Shown one piece after another: positions 33,876-44,866 of a DNA stretch of 64,000 bases (positions within the stretch are counted from its first letter, which is position 1; each line of letters begins with the position of its first letter). A program made the translations under genes and the position numbers. Origin of the DNA: Lentinula raphanica. Its lineage: Eukaryota; Basidiomycota; Agaricomycetes; Agaricales; Omphalotaceae. The notes beneath the pieces are model-generated. The model had not been told where the DNA came from. It was given only the letters and a program-made list of their open reading frames with translations, and ran no database searches. Location of the stretch: contig JANVFP010000005.1 of assembly GCA_027919835.1 (NCBI GenBank), positions 496,001-560,000 on the forward strand, written 5' to 3'.

Positions 33876-35456
33876 TGCACAGCATGCATGGCTGCAAGGG
33901 ATGAGAACCACTGTGAAGCACCATACCGATGCTTCTCTAAAGCGGATGAACTCCTACGAACCCTGCCCGAAAAATGGAACCCCTCATCAATACTGCCTGA
34001 GGATCATGAACCGGATGAGTTGCACCCACCGGAAGTCGATGAGGGAACCACTTTTGACCACCGAATCACAACGCATGGATCCTTAGCTGACGCGTTCAGA
34101 ATCTTCACACAAGGGAACACATGCAACACAATACCACGAACGGCGTGGGACCCACAACCTGCTGACACGAAAGTCGAGGTGTACACCGACGGCTCATGCC
34201 AGCACAATGGAAGTGACGAAGCAACAGCGGGTGCGGGCGTGTACTATAGAGACGATGATGCATCAAATAAGTCAATACGGATTCCTGAGCACCTACCTCA
34301 AACGAACCAAACCGGGGAGATTATAAGCATAAACGCAGCAGCGGCGGATGTGGATCCCAACCACTCCTTAACAATCTACTCTGATTCCAAAACAACTATT
34401 GATGGTCTCACTAGAAATCGCCAGCGGTGGGAAGATAATGGCTTCGTTGGAGTTGCAAATGCCAGGGAAATACAAACGACAATTGCAACCCTTCGAAGAC
34501 GCAACACACCCACAACGCTGAAGTGGGTAAAAGGGCACTCGGGCCTGGAGGGAAACGATAGAGCAGACGCGCTAGCAAAAATCGGCAGCGAAAAAGAGGA
34601 CCAGGATGAAATTGACTTACGAATACCAGCGAGTCTTCGTGTGACCGGGGCAAGACTCAAATATATAACACAAGCCCGGGCCTACAAGGCAATTAGACAG
34701 ATGAAGATGTCAAAGAATCAATATCAGAAAGCACTGAATAGACGGAACACGAGAATCAATACAGGGAGAGCGAAGAGTGTGGTCAAGGAGATCATGGGAT
34801 TGGAACCATCGAGCAAGATTCTATGGAAGAGCCTGCGGCACAAGGATTTCTCGAGGAAATTTCGTTACTTCATATGGATGGTGGCACATGAAGGCTACAA
34901 GATCGGTGATTACTGGCAGAATATAACCAACTTTGAACATCAAGCGAACTGCCATCCCTGCGGGGTAACTGAATCAATGGATCATATTCTAACAGAATGT
35001 CAGTGCCCCGGGCAGCAACAGATATGGGAACTTACCAAAGAAATCTGCGTTAAGAAAGGCTTAGAGTGGAACGAGCCATCCCTGGGGTTGATCCTAGGAG
35101 CAGGTATGATCAAACCTACCAGACAAGAAGGCAAATTGTCAGACGGTGATGCTCGCTTCTTGAGAATAATAATATCTGAGTCCACCCATCTGATATGGAA
35201 GTTACGATGTGAAAGAGTGGTAAAAGGACGAGACGCACCTTCACCAGAGGAGGTTGCCCGGAGATGGAAGAAATCGGTAGAGGCAAGACTTGAGCTAGAC
35301 CGCCTGATGATCACGACACAATTCCGGAGAAGGTGCTTGTCGAAAGGCCTTGTTCAGAGAACATGGGAAAAAGTCACTAGCGACGACGACAACCTCCCCG
35401 ATGACTGGACTGGGGAGGCTGGGGTTTTAGTGGGTATACGTTCTGGCCAAGGGTAA
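33876..35456 (+). CDS. LINE ORF2, 3' part: Cys-rich linker, RNase H and C-terminal zinc motif
   Basis: Same frame as the RT, separated only by TGA at 33873. The stop lies in a Cys-rich linker (NC*CTACMAARDENHCEAPYRC) that looks continuous across it. RNase H keeps all four acidic residues and the His: VEVYTDGSCQHNG, QTGEIISI, LTIYSDSKTTIDGL, and KWVKGHSGLEGNDRADALAK. A CCHC-like motif follows (CHPCGVTESMDHILTEC). It removes the RNA strand after first-strand synthesis. Confidence 0.9.
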   Translation, partial: CTACMAARDENHCEAPYRCFSKADELLRTLPEKWNPSSILPEDHEPDELHPPEVDEGTTFDHRITTHGSLADAFRIFTQGNTCNTIPRTAWDPQPADTKVEVYTDGSCQHNGSDEATAGAGVYYRDDDASNKSIRIPEHLPQTNQTGEIISINAAAADVDPNHSLTIYSDSKTTIDGLTRNRQRWEDNGFVGVANAREIQTTIATLRRRNTPTTLKWVKGHSGLEGNDRADALAKIGSEKEDQDEIDLRIPASLRVTGARLKYITQARAYKAIRQMKMSKNQYQKALNRRNTRINTGRAKSVVKEIMGLEPSSKILWKSLRHKDFSRKFRYFIWMVAHEGYKIGDYWQNITNFEHQANCHPCGVTESMDHILTECQCPGQQQIWELTKEICVKKGLEWNEPSLGLILGAGMIKPTRQEGKLSDGDARFLRIIISESTHLIWKLRCERVVKGRDAPSPEEVARRWKKSVEARLELDRLMITTQFRRRCLSKGLVQRTWEKVTSDDDNLPDDWTGEAGVLVGIRSGQG

Positions 35457-35733
35457 GTTCAGCGGTAAGGTGTTTTGTCAGCGGTTCGGGGATGTTTCCC
35501 TCGGCCACGAATACTAACTTTCTCAGCTTCTGTGAACGATTGAATAGCCAGAATGGAGTCCCACACAGCGATACCAATGAAGGTGTCCCGTGCGTAATGC
35601 ATTTCCCCAGGTGGTGTCATAATCTTTTTAAAATACAGCTCGGCTTCATGCCTTGCATTCTCAGCGGTTTGAGGGGAGTGACCTTGTTACTTGCCCGACG
35701 ACACAACGCTCCACAAAAAAAAAAAAAAAAAAA
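35457..35733 (+). other. LINE 3' UTR and poly-A tail
   Basis: About 255 bp of 3' UTR, then about 20 A residues (35714-35733). Confidence 0.85.
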
Positions 35734-35747
35734 GAACATGGGCGGCG
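35731..35747 (+). repeat. LINE target-site duplication, right copy
   Basis: AAAGAACATGGGCGGCG, an exact copy of 11833-11849. Confidence 0.95.
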
Positions 35748-36236
35748 TCTAAATGTAAACGCCTGTAAACGCTCGGCGCTAGTACCTGGCGCTACGCCCC
35801 TTTTCTTCCATTCATTCAACACACCTGTTCAACACCTTTTTCAACGTTCAACATAACTTGCTTCTGCTTTTCTGCTTTGTGATCCTCATCCCAAGTCTCT
35901 GCTGTCTCTGTTATCCTTGTGTCACTCTGCGTGCCACTCAGTGTGTTGTCCCCCCTTTTACCCACTTTTACCCCTCTTCTTCATTCTTCGTACCATAATC
36001 TTACCACCCATCGAACCATTGAACTAACGAGAATTCCTTTTCCTGACAAGCCCGAGATATTGATCTCGACCAACGGGACAAAAACAGACGACGATAAAAC
36101 TCAACGTCAACTTCAACTTCAAACTCACACTCAAATTCAAACGATAAACGATAAACGATAAACGACAAAGGTCATCAAACCATATAACCCGTACAACCCA
36201 AACCTGTATATAACTCGTCCAAAAATCTAAACCTAA

Positions 36237-37333
36237 ATGGCCCTAAACCAAAACAACCGAGATCGCCGAACGACGTCGGCGACGTTTCATAATAATCCCA
36301 AACAACGGATGTTGGGAGGAGGAAGCGGTGGGAACTGGAGAGCGGGGAATGTTGCGCCTGCGTGGAGAGCTGGGCCGACATCTGGGGCAAGCGGTGGAAT
36401 AGGAAGAGGCATGAGAGGAGGAGGAGTGGAAGGAAGTAAGATCCTGTTAAGCCATTTACCGGTGGATGTTAGTGAGAATGAGGTCGTGGTACGTGCACTT
36501 CTCCTTTACCTTTCTTTCCCTTTTCCTACTCATTTCTCAAACACATACACACAGGAACTCTTCAAAAAGACCATCGGACCTCTCGTTCCCTCTGGTACAT
36601 TCCTCATCTACAACTCCCAAGGACGCCCGAAGGGTATGGCGATCGTAGCTTTTCAGAGAACCGCAGACGCAGGTCTGGCGAAGGAGAAGTACGATGGGAA
36701 GTTGATTGATGGACGTTAGTGTTACTTTCTTTGTTTTCTTTTTCGAACTCGTTTCTTATTTCGAGTGTTCAACGACCTGTACTATCCACAGGACGTCCAA
36801 TCAAAATTGAGATAATCTCCGAATACGACCCCCAGTTCACCCGTTCTCATCTGTCCCATCCTTCTCAACCCTCTCAACACCCCTCCCATCCGCCTCAACC
36901 ACGCCAATCGACCTCGCTTCTCGATCGGATATCCAAACCCACCTCCACCACCTCCTCGTCCACTGCCCCGTTATGGAACAACGTCCACAACGCCCACAAC
37001 GTGCACCAACTCCCCCGCCAAGCAGCCGCAGCTGAGCTTATCGCCTCTCAAGCCGCTTCCAGCCAGGGCACGACGTCGTTCGCGAAAAAACGGATGAAAA
37101 AAGGCCCGAAGAGGTTGAACAAGCGCGGTATGGGGGGTGTGGAGATTCCTAGGTTCGCTCATGCGTACAATACGCAGAATGCGGTGAATGGGATGAACCG
37201 CGTAGGCGGATCGGGAGGATCGGTGAATCAGTCGCATTTGAGTAAGCATGTGAAAAGGACGCATAAGACGAAGGAACAGTTGGATGAGGAGATGGATGTG
37301 TATAGGGCCGAGGAGGAGGATGAGGAAGACTGA
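36237..37333 (+). CDS. ALY/REF/Yra1-type mRNA export factor
   Basis: Three exons: 36237-36488, 36555-36714, 36792-37333 (introns of 66 and 77 nt), 317 residues. The N-terminus is Gly/Arg-rich (RGG-like, residues ~30-70). One RRM follows (ILLSHLPVDVSENEV, ELFKKTIGPLVPSG, GRPKGMAIVAFQ, GRRPIKIEII). Then comes a long basic Ser/Pro-rich region and a C-terminal helix (KTKEQLDEEMDVYRAEEEDE) like the FoP-duplication motif of ALY proteins that binds the UAP56/Sub2 helicase. It couples splicing and transcription to mRNA export in the nucleus. Splice sites are canonical. The LINE ends only about 490 bp upstream, so part of the old promoter may be displaced. Confidence 0.85.
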
Positions 37334-40017
37334 GGAGAAGGGGACAGTGTTGGGCAGGCGCTTGAGCAGGAAGCAGGGCGAGAGGAGGAAAGGAACACAG
37401 ATTCATGGCTTCTATGCATTTCGCTTGTACGTACCTACAGACGATATCAAATTCTGTTTGCGTTAGGTATCATATATCAGGCATTGGACTCAGTAAGATC
37501 ACGATTCAAACTTCTTCACGCGCACGCTTGAATTCACCTACTCTGTCCGAGTTGATCCAGTAGATCCGAGTACAAACAAATCCGCCGATCCCTCGTCAAG
37601 GTCATGAAGAATGATGAAGCTTGATTGAGGGATGAAAATGTGCCACAACCAAGTTACCCATTCCCTTCCTTTCCGACACTTCCAAGCTCGTTCTGAACCC
37701 TTCCCCTAAACCGCGAAGGACTTGCGACGTAGAGTTGCATGTTCGAACTCTGGCTAGTAGCTACGCACGCCGCGTTGTACCTGATAGAATCGAGTTCATA
37801 AACTTACCTACAACGTCTTGTACGGTGACCATTTCCCCTTTTCGACCTCTTGAATTCACAATGTTCGTTGAACGCTTAGAACGTTGAAAGATAAGTCTTT
37901 GAACCAGATTGTATTCGTATCTCGATCTCTTTAGTATGCTAAGATATCGTGACAAAATGCTATGTAGATATTGCGAGGATAATCAAGTTCAAAGATGGAG
38001 AAAGATGCAGGTCGTTGTTACAAGTCGAGATAAGACATCGGACATTGTTTGTACAGTGGGAAGATGAGTCGGACTTGAATGGATCAAAAATCTTTGTGAG
38101 CATTGGAATTTTTCTACACTTGAATACTATCGGTCAATCCGAGGCCATCGATCGTCATGTTGAGCGCGTTCGGGGCGAGACTCCGGTGCGAGTTGATCAT
38201 TGGTAGCCAGTCCTGAGTTAGATAACGCACTCCAGGGTGAACGCTGCTCAACGTCGTAGAGTACTCAAAGCCGATGATGGCTTTGAAACAACTTTCCGAG
38301 TCGCTCTCCTTCGTGCGCTTCGGTCTTCATTTAGGCAATAGGGCTGGTGCGGACTTCCGTTCGTGGGTCTACGGGACAGAAGGATTTCCTAAATTTTCCA
38401 AGTTTCCGGCAAATTGTGAGTCATTCATCGGTCTTCACGCAGATTCGTACGATGTTCAATTAGTATGATTATTCCTCAATATGACTACTCAGTATGGGTG
38501 GTGCTACTGATTCGTCACGGTTCTTTTCTTGAAGGCAAGATTCATTGAGCTGGTAACACCTCGGAGGTCTCATCCTCTTTGACTGATTTGGCTCGATTCA
38601 CTCACTTGTGTTCAAAAATGATTTCTCCTATACTCTGTGACTTATCAAATACACATTCATAGCGCAAAGAATGATACTCTAGGCTAAGATCAAATGCAAA
38701 CGGCGAAAAAGAGAACGCGGGATACCGAAGGTAAATAATCACAATAGTTAATTATTACCACCAAATCTTCAGTACGGCTGAGTATCTATGTACTATGCTC
38801 AGGATCATTGACCGACACTAATTAATCGGTGGATTAGTGAGGGATACTAGCGCCTTTCTCCAGATTATACTAAGATGCAAGCAGTATGTCTGCAACATCA
38901 TTTGATGTCTTGTCACTTACCAACAGTGACGCGTATTGAGGGAGAGACTATACCATCCCCAGCTAGCTGCCATTCACGGAAAATAGTATCGGCGTTAGGC
39001 GTTCTCGGCATAAGGATTTTCATTAAAGCTTTCTCATTCAGAATGCAAAGCCTAATTCAGCATAGGAGGCTACGTTGTTTATACAGGTAGTATACGTAGC
39101 TGTATGCCACATTGACTTCGAGCAGAGAGCAAATTTCGTAACGATACCGCGCGTGGTGGCAGACAACTTGGAAGGGGAAGTACCAGACCACATGCAGGTG
39201 TAGGATTACGAGCTATTACAACTCTACGGCGAACGAGAGAAGTTCACGATTGTGCCGATCTCTGGCAATAATGAAAATTTTGAATTCAAGAGCCTTAGGC
39301 TGTATACTTATTGGGCTTGAATGAAAAGATGACTGAAAATTGAAAGAGAGTATAAAGGAAAAAGCTTCGGCATGTCAAGCCGGGGTGCGGCAAGCCTGGC
39401 AATGTTATTTGAGAAATATACAAGAAAGTGCCTGCGCTTCGCTTCGGCGGGTACGAGCGAGTGGAGACATTTGAATATCGTTGGTGTTTGAGTAGAATGA
39501 GTGTGACAGAGTAGTATGTACCTATGAGAGTACACGACAGGCATAGAAAAGATGATCCTGTACAGATTCTACAATGAGTGACAGAGTATGGTGCAGTCTC
39601 ACTCGACACCGCAGCAAAAAAGTGTAGAGATTGAACAAAATACAGGAATGATGGTACTGCACATCATACAGTTTGAGACTGGCGTAGCTTCGGTGGGGCA
39701 TTCGCAATAAGCAGGCAGATAGCATTGTCGAGTCAGCGGTTCTGAGTTCAACAAAACCGAGGACAACATGCATGGACACCAATGCCAATTAGATGTTCGC
39801 TGGAAATGAAGGTCGAATGGACTACCCTGGCGGGCGAGGTTGAAGATGACATGTTCTTCCCTGACAAGACAGATGTTGTTACCAAGGAAGAGCGATGATG
39901 TCGGTATTCCACTACAATGATGAGGCTTCGCACCCAATTTGCGAGTGGAATATCACACTGATTCGCCCGAGTGAGGAAATTTTTCTTGACTCGCATCTCA
40001 GTAGGATATGCAAAGTA

Positions 40018-40409
40018 GGTGTAAGGTTTTTTTTTTTTTTGAATCCCTTTTATTCGCCTTTGCGTGTATGCGTATGTTAGCGAGTATGCTACTCTTGTGT
40101 GCCCTCCACCTCTCTTTGCCCTGCCCGCCTTCCATCACCTGCCAACTTCGAACGGCTCCCAGAGGAGGCCGTAGACAGTGCACCGAAGTCCACTTGTCTA
40201 TTCGTATTATGTGCGAGTGGCCGAAACTATTCATTCCCGCACTAGACGACCGTAAGGTAGTTTTGTAAAGTAGTGATGAGTGATTATAAGAATATAATTA
40301 GAGTTGGAGAGTACTCCTCTTTTGATCCTAGTCCTCATCTGCCAATCGTGGTAAATCACCCAAGATGTGGTGTAGTCGTTTCGTCTCGTCAACGTATCGG
40401 GGTGTAAGG
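40018..40409 (-). repeat. Candidate processed retrocopy with poly-A and short target duplication
   Basis: A run of 14 T (40027-40040) is preceded on the minus strand by AATAAA a dozen bases upstream of the tail. GGTGTAAGG stands at 40018-40026 next to the T run and again at 40401-40409, as expected for a minus-strand retroposed copy of about 370 bp. The source transcript is not recognised. Confidence 0.4.
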
Positions 40410-41907
40410 ATTGTTCGGAGGAGTAGTCACCATGTAACGCCATCGCGCTTTGTCAGAGATAGCGTCTGGTCGGAGAAAACTGGAGAGTGATCGCTAAACA
40501 TCACAATTGGGATGCGGTTCAGTGCTAACATGACCGCATCCTGGATCGGCGTTTCTATGACCACCTCCTGGTAACGGTCAACGCTGGACGGTATATAACA
40601 GAACTTCTTTGTTCTGAGTAACTTTTGGGACAGTAAGCATGTGCATTGACAACAACCACATTGTTCCAACCATTGGCAATCAGTGCAATGATTGTACGAT
40701 CGACCGCTCACTCACCTTACGCACCTCGGATAGAGCTTGTTTGCATTGCAGCACCTCAACCTGGGCCACCGTGCCACGGTCGGAAGAACGTGAACGGTGA
40801 TAGCAAGTTGAAGATGAAGGATAGCAAGCGCAAAGTGGGATTTAGCACGCGGCAGTGAAAAAACTGTAATGGAATGAATGATAGATCAGTAAGTGTTCAG
40901 ATCATGGAGAATCAGGACAGTGGACACTTACCAGCCACTGGGCCTGCATGAAGCAGACATTCCTCTCATCAGCATCTCAATGACATTGAAACGGTGAGTG
41001 ACTTACCAAACCATTGAGGTTTATAATGAAGACATTTCCAGGTATACAGAAAGAGATGCTAGAACACATGTGAGCGGGATATGGAGTACATCGAGTGACT
41101 GTTAAGAATTTCTGTGTATGAATTTGAGCAGCCGGAGTTGGTTTCAGGCAACGATGATTGAAAAAAACGTGCGATTGACTTCTATGAGGTCCGTCCGGAA
41201 TTGATTGATTTGAAACAGCTGAGGAGATTGGCGCTCTAGTTAAAGATCGTTCATGATAGTACACCTGTCGTATTCATTAGTACTATGGTCTGTCGGGTAG
41301 ATAGAATATTTCAAGTTTTTGCTGATAGAGCTTGATGTACTCACTATTAAAAAAAACTAAGTTGATAGGTGTGTTCCTAGACCTTGAAAACCCTTATACC
41401 CAAACCCTTGAAGAGCTAGGTGGCAAGAGTAAACCGTCGGTCAATGACCGACAAACAACAGGCAGTTATACTGCGTCGGTCACACAATGTCATGTCACCT
41501 GAATGCCGCTCAATGGCAAGCATGTCAGCTCGGCACTGGGCGGATTTCAATGACTTCTGTAATGACTCCCATGACCAAATATGTGAAGGCGGCAAACTCC
41601 GATATAGCCGACTTCCGGCATTGCACTTTTGTCACGCTCGAGGTGAACCTCATTTTCTTTTGCTCACCGTATCCTCAAATTAGACCCGATCCCTTCAAGA
41701 GCTGTAGAGCATGAAGTAGGGATGATAAGAACTTGTGTGCGCAACTTTCTTCAAGTATAAGTATTCCTCTTCATGTTGTTCCTGAGGGTCCAATGAAAAT
41801 CACGCTGTTTTCTCGAACATGTTTATATTTCTCATTTGCAATCCTCGCGAATAATTATTAAAACAAGTGGATGATGAGTTGGAATAAGTCTAAAGGAATA
41901 TACTGAG

Positions 41908-41940
41908 AAAGCCCTGGGAGCAGGGGGTGCTCTGGGCTTT
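41908..41940. repeat. Isolated hairpin
   Basis: AAAGCCC...GGGCTTT with inner GGAGCA / TGCTC arms and a G-rich loop. No flanking gene explains it; it may be a mini-transposon relic. Confidence 0.4.
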
Positions 41941-43681
41941 TAAAAACAAGCATTCTTCGGTCAATATAACTTCCCGCACTGGTTTATCTTCCCTACAGAC
42001 CATAGTAAAGGATGTGATGAGGATATTAACACAATGTTTACTTAGAAAACTCCGTCTGTCAAAGTACGTCCCTAAATAGAGTTGAGTTCATACTGCGAGG
42101 ATGGAGAGACGGGTGTCGAGGATGAAGCTGTTGAGAACAAAGACATAGGTAATGAGAAAGTGCACGCGGTGCAAGAGAGTGGCTGAAGGAGTGAAAACTG
42201 ACTGAAAAAACAATAGAACAATAACACAGATGCAGTAAAGGAGGACGACCAAAGATGTAGACACGAAGTCGAGGGATCTTTGCAGTATGTTGTCCTGGTG
42301 CCAGTAATCCTCGCTTGCCTGATCCCGTTGTGTTTGTGGTCACGGTTGTCTTCGCAGTGAATCTTCGTCATCTTCAGTGAAAGAGGTGTAGCATGCAAGT
42401 TAGGACAGGTAAAGCCAGAGGGAGGTAAAGGGGTATATGGGATCGAAAGGAGAACAGCTCCTGGGGAATGCTTCGGTGGGCTGAGGGGGGCTAGAAAGCT
42501 CGAGAGAGTTAGAGTGTCAGTGAGTATGAATGAGACAGATACAAACATTCGAACGAAGAACGATCTTTCTCGTTGCACTCGTAATCTCCTCCAAATCGTT
42601 ATCCTCATCGTGTTGCTATCGACGTCTTGGTCATCACAACACGTTTCATTTCGGAACACGTCATGGACTTTGTGCGCGAGTCTTGAAGTTGAACGGAAGT
42701 GGAAGGTCCATGATATGCACAACGGTGGCCGGGCGGTGAGGGAAGAGGGCAAGAAAGTTGTTGCTAACGCTAGCTGCCGGAATGGAACCGTGTTAGAGGG
42801 TAGATTTCATTTGGATGAACAAATCACGCACGAGTTAGTGCATGGTCGCTTCAATGTCTCGCCTACCCGATGTCTCATGTTCTATCATTGTCTGAGGAAG
42901 AGAAGAGAGAGGAAAGGGCGTGAGGGAGATAGCAAGGGATATGATGACAGTGCTGGAGAGGATCTTCAGAATGCCAAAATGATTGTACAAAGTTCTACAA
43001 AAGTTGGCAACTCACAGGAAGAAAATGCATTCAAGCGAAAGTGAACAGGCGTACGACGTGTTTTCAAGATGGATGTTGAGGACAAACCTACAGCAATTGA
43101 GGAGAGCGCACAACGTACCTGAAAAAACAATAAGAACAATAGCCCCTTGTACACCTCATCTTTTGCACGAATTATGCATATATCATTTCTCAAGGTGCCA
43201 CTTTGCAGAGCTTTTCCGTCGTTGGATCAGTGCTGTCTCCGTTGAACGGTAACGACTGCACATTCTATGGCATGCCAAAACTTGCACACGGGAGGTTGGA
43301 AACGTTAAGTGCGGAATATGGACAGCCAACTCGGGAGTTCCTGGCTCCCTTCGAATATCTTTCGCGGGACTTATTCAGAACTCGTAATCTTATTCAAACC
43401 ACATATTATGGACGAAACGAGTATCTTCACGACGTTTTCGGACTAATAATACCTGTGCTTTTGGAGGATGCGCTTCGGAATGAAGGCTCGCTATAGATTG
43501 CCCAATTTGGCACTCTCCGATCGAGTATGTCTTCTTAAAGGCTGTTAGCTTCCGTTCGTCTTACCTTACTTTCATTTCTCACTTCTAGACTCAGCCTTCC
43601 CATTTCTAACCACCCTTCATTCGCCTCGCTCTTATCGTTTAGCTTTCGCCCTTGCTGTTTTTACTCATTCATCAACTCGCT

Positions 43682-44781
43682 ATGTCTTCTGCTGCTCCCA
43701 CAAAGTTTATACTCCCGGATCTCGTATCGGACTGCCCTTACCCATTGCACGTAACCGTCACCGTAAACAGGTCACTACTGAAACGAAGAGATGGCTCTTC
43801 AAAGGTGACAACCTGCAGGGCAAGATTCGCGAAAGATATCATGCCAGCTTAAAGTGTGGTACGCTAGCCGGTATGTGTTTTGTTCATGTCTCTATGGTGC
43901 TCGCCTTTACATACGAAAAATCAGCCATGGTCTATCCTAGAGCAGCCTATCCCCAGTTAAGGGTCTGCAATGACTTCCTCACCTACTTGTTCCATTTGGA
44001 CAACCTTTCCGACGACATGGACAACCACGGAACCATGACTACAACAGATGTGGTAATGAATTCCCTGTATCATCCTGGTAAATACCAGTCTCCACGCATT
44101 GGAAAAATGACTCGAGAGTGTGTAATTCGCGACACGATCTCGCTTTGCCCCGCTGATCGCTTTGACAGCTATTGGACGCGTCTCATCAGCACTGCATCGC
44201 CTAGAGTGCAGCAACGCTTCATGGAGACATTGGACTTTTTCTTCCAAAGCGTAACTGAACAGGCTAACGATCGCCAGGAGGGCGCGATCCCTGATCTCGA
44301 ATCATACATTGCTCTTCGTAGAGATACGTCAGGTTCGTTTCGCTAGTCCACGTTGTCTTCATGACTTATTAATCTTTTCGTGCCTTTTGACGTTAGGCTG
44401 CAAGACGTCTTTCGTACTCATCGAATATTCGAACAACCTCGACAAACCAGACGAAGTAATGGAACATCCACTTCTTCGTAGCTTGAACGAGGCTGCGAAC
44501 GATGTGGTGACGTGGTCCAACGTATGTCGTCTCATTTCTTCGATTTGCGTACATGAAATTAATCAAAACACCCCTTCCTCGTGCTCAACATGCTCAACCC
44601 TCAACTCCCACCTTATTTCTTATGCACTGTGCCCTACGTTGGTTTCTTGTCGCATCAACAGGATATTTTCTCTTACAATGTCGAACAATCGAAAGGAGAC
44701 ACGCATAACATGATTCCCGTCATCATGAACCATCACTCTCTCGATCTTCAACCAGCGGTTGATTCAGTGCTCAATCACTGA
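43682..44781 (+). pseudogene. Broken, C-terminally truncated sesquiterpene synthase
   Basis: Exons 43682-43870, 43925-44332, 44397-44521 and 44662-44781 give a class I terpene synthase of the basidiomycete sesquiterpene type. It has the Asp-rich metal motif DDMDN (in LDNLSDDMDNHG) and the NSE motif NDIFSYNVEQSKGD; both bind the Mg ions that activate farnesyl diphosphate. It has two defects. In exon 1 the frame must shift by one base near 43752 to continue as NRHRKQVTTETKRWLF. The protein stops at AVDSVLNH, roughly 100 residues before the usual end, so the C-terminal helices, with the conserved Arg-Tyr pair, are missing. The frameshift may be a sequencing error; the truncation is harder to explain that way. 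No pathway partners are adjacent. Confidence 0.8.
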
Positions 44782-44866
44782 TATTATGGACAAGGATATG
44801 TTGAAGTTCATACACTCTACACAACACAAGCTACACATACACTAGTAGTAGCCGAGTTCATAAGTT

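Larger units (their letters stand above)
11850..35733 (+). mobile_element. Full-length LINE (non-LTR retrotransposon), split by a nested Gypsy element
   Basis: Bounded by a 17 bp target duplication and ending in about 20 A residues (35714-35733). Without the inserted Gypsy element and one TAAAA, the LINE is about 8.56 kb. It has a 5' leader, ORF1 with an RGG box and CCHC knuckle, and ORF2 with an APE-type endonuclease, reverse transcriptase, RNase H and a Cys/His-rich tail. A C-terminal RNase H with an APE endonuclease fits the I/Tad1 group and also some L1-like plant lineages; the clade is not resolved. It is now inactive: ORF2 is interrupted by the Gypsy insertion, one frameshift and one in-frame TGA. 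Confidence 0.95.
37334..43681. other. Gene-poor region, no gene supported
   Basis: 6.3 kb with many short frames but no recognisable product or consistent exon chain. Minor content: a poly-T-linked candidate retrocopy (40018-40409) and an isolated hairpin (41908-41940). Minus-strand frames around 42050-42400 include two hydrophobic stretches (SLVVLLYCICVIVLLFF, HFLITYVFVLNSF) that could be a relic of a membrane protein, but no start, splice chain or family could be fixed. Confidence 0.5.

Noticed and set aside
40231..40711. Minus-strand coding fragment (VVIETPIQDAVMLALNRIP...)
   Set aside because: Two short frames that cannot be joined by credible splice sites and match no family I recognise.
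42072..43044. Long overlapping ORFs of 226 and 176 codons on opposite strands
   Set aside because: Low-complexity composition, no domain, no consistent splice structure; each looks like a chance frame.
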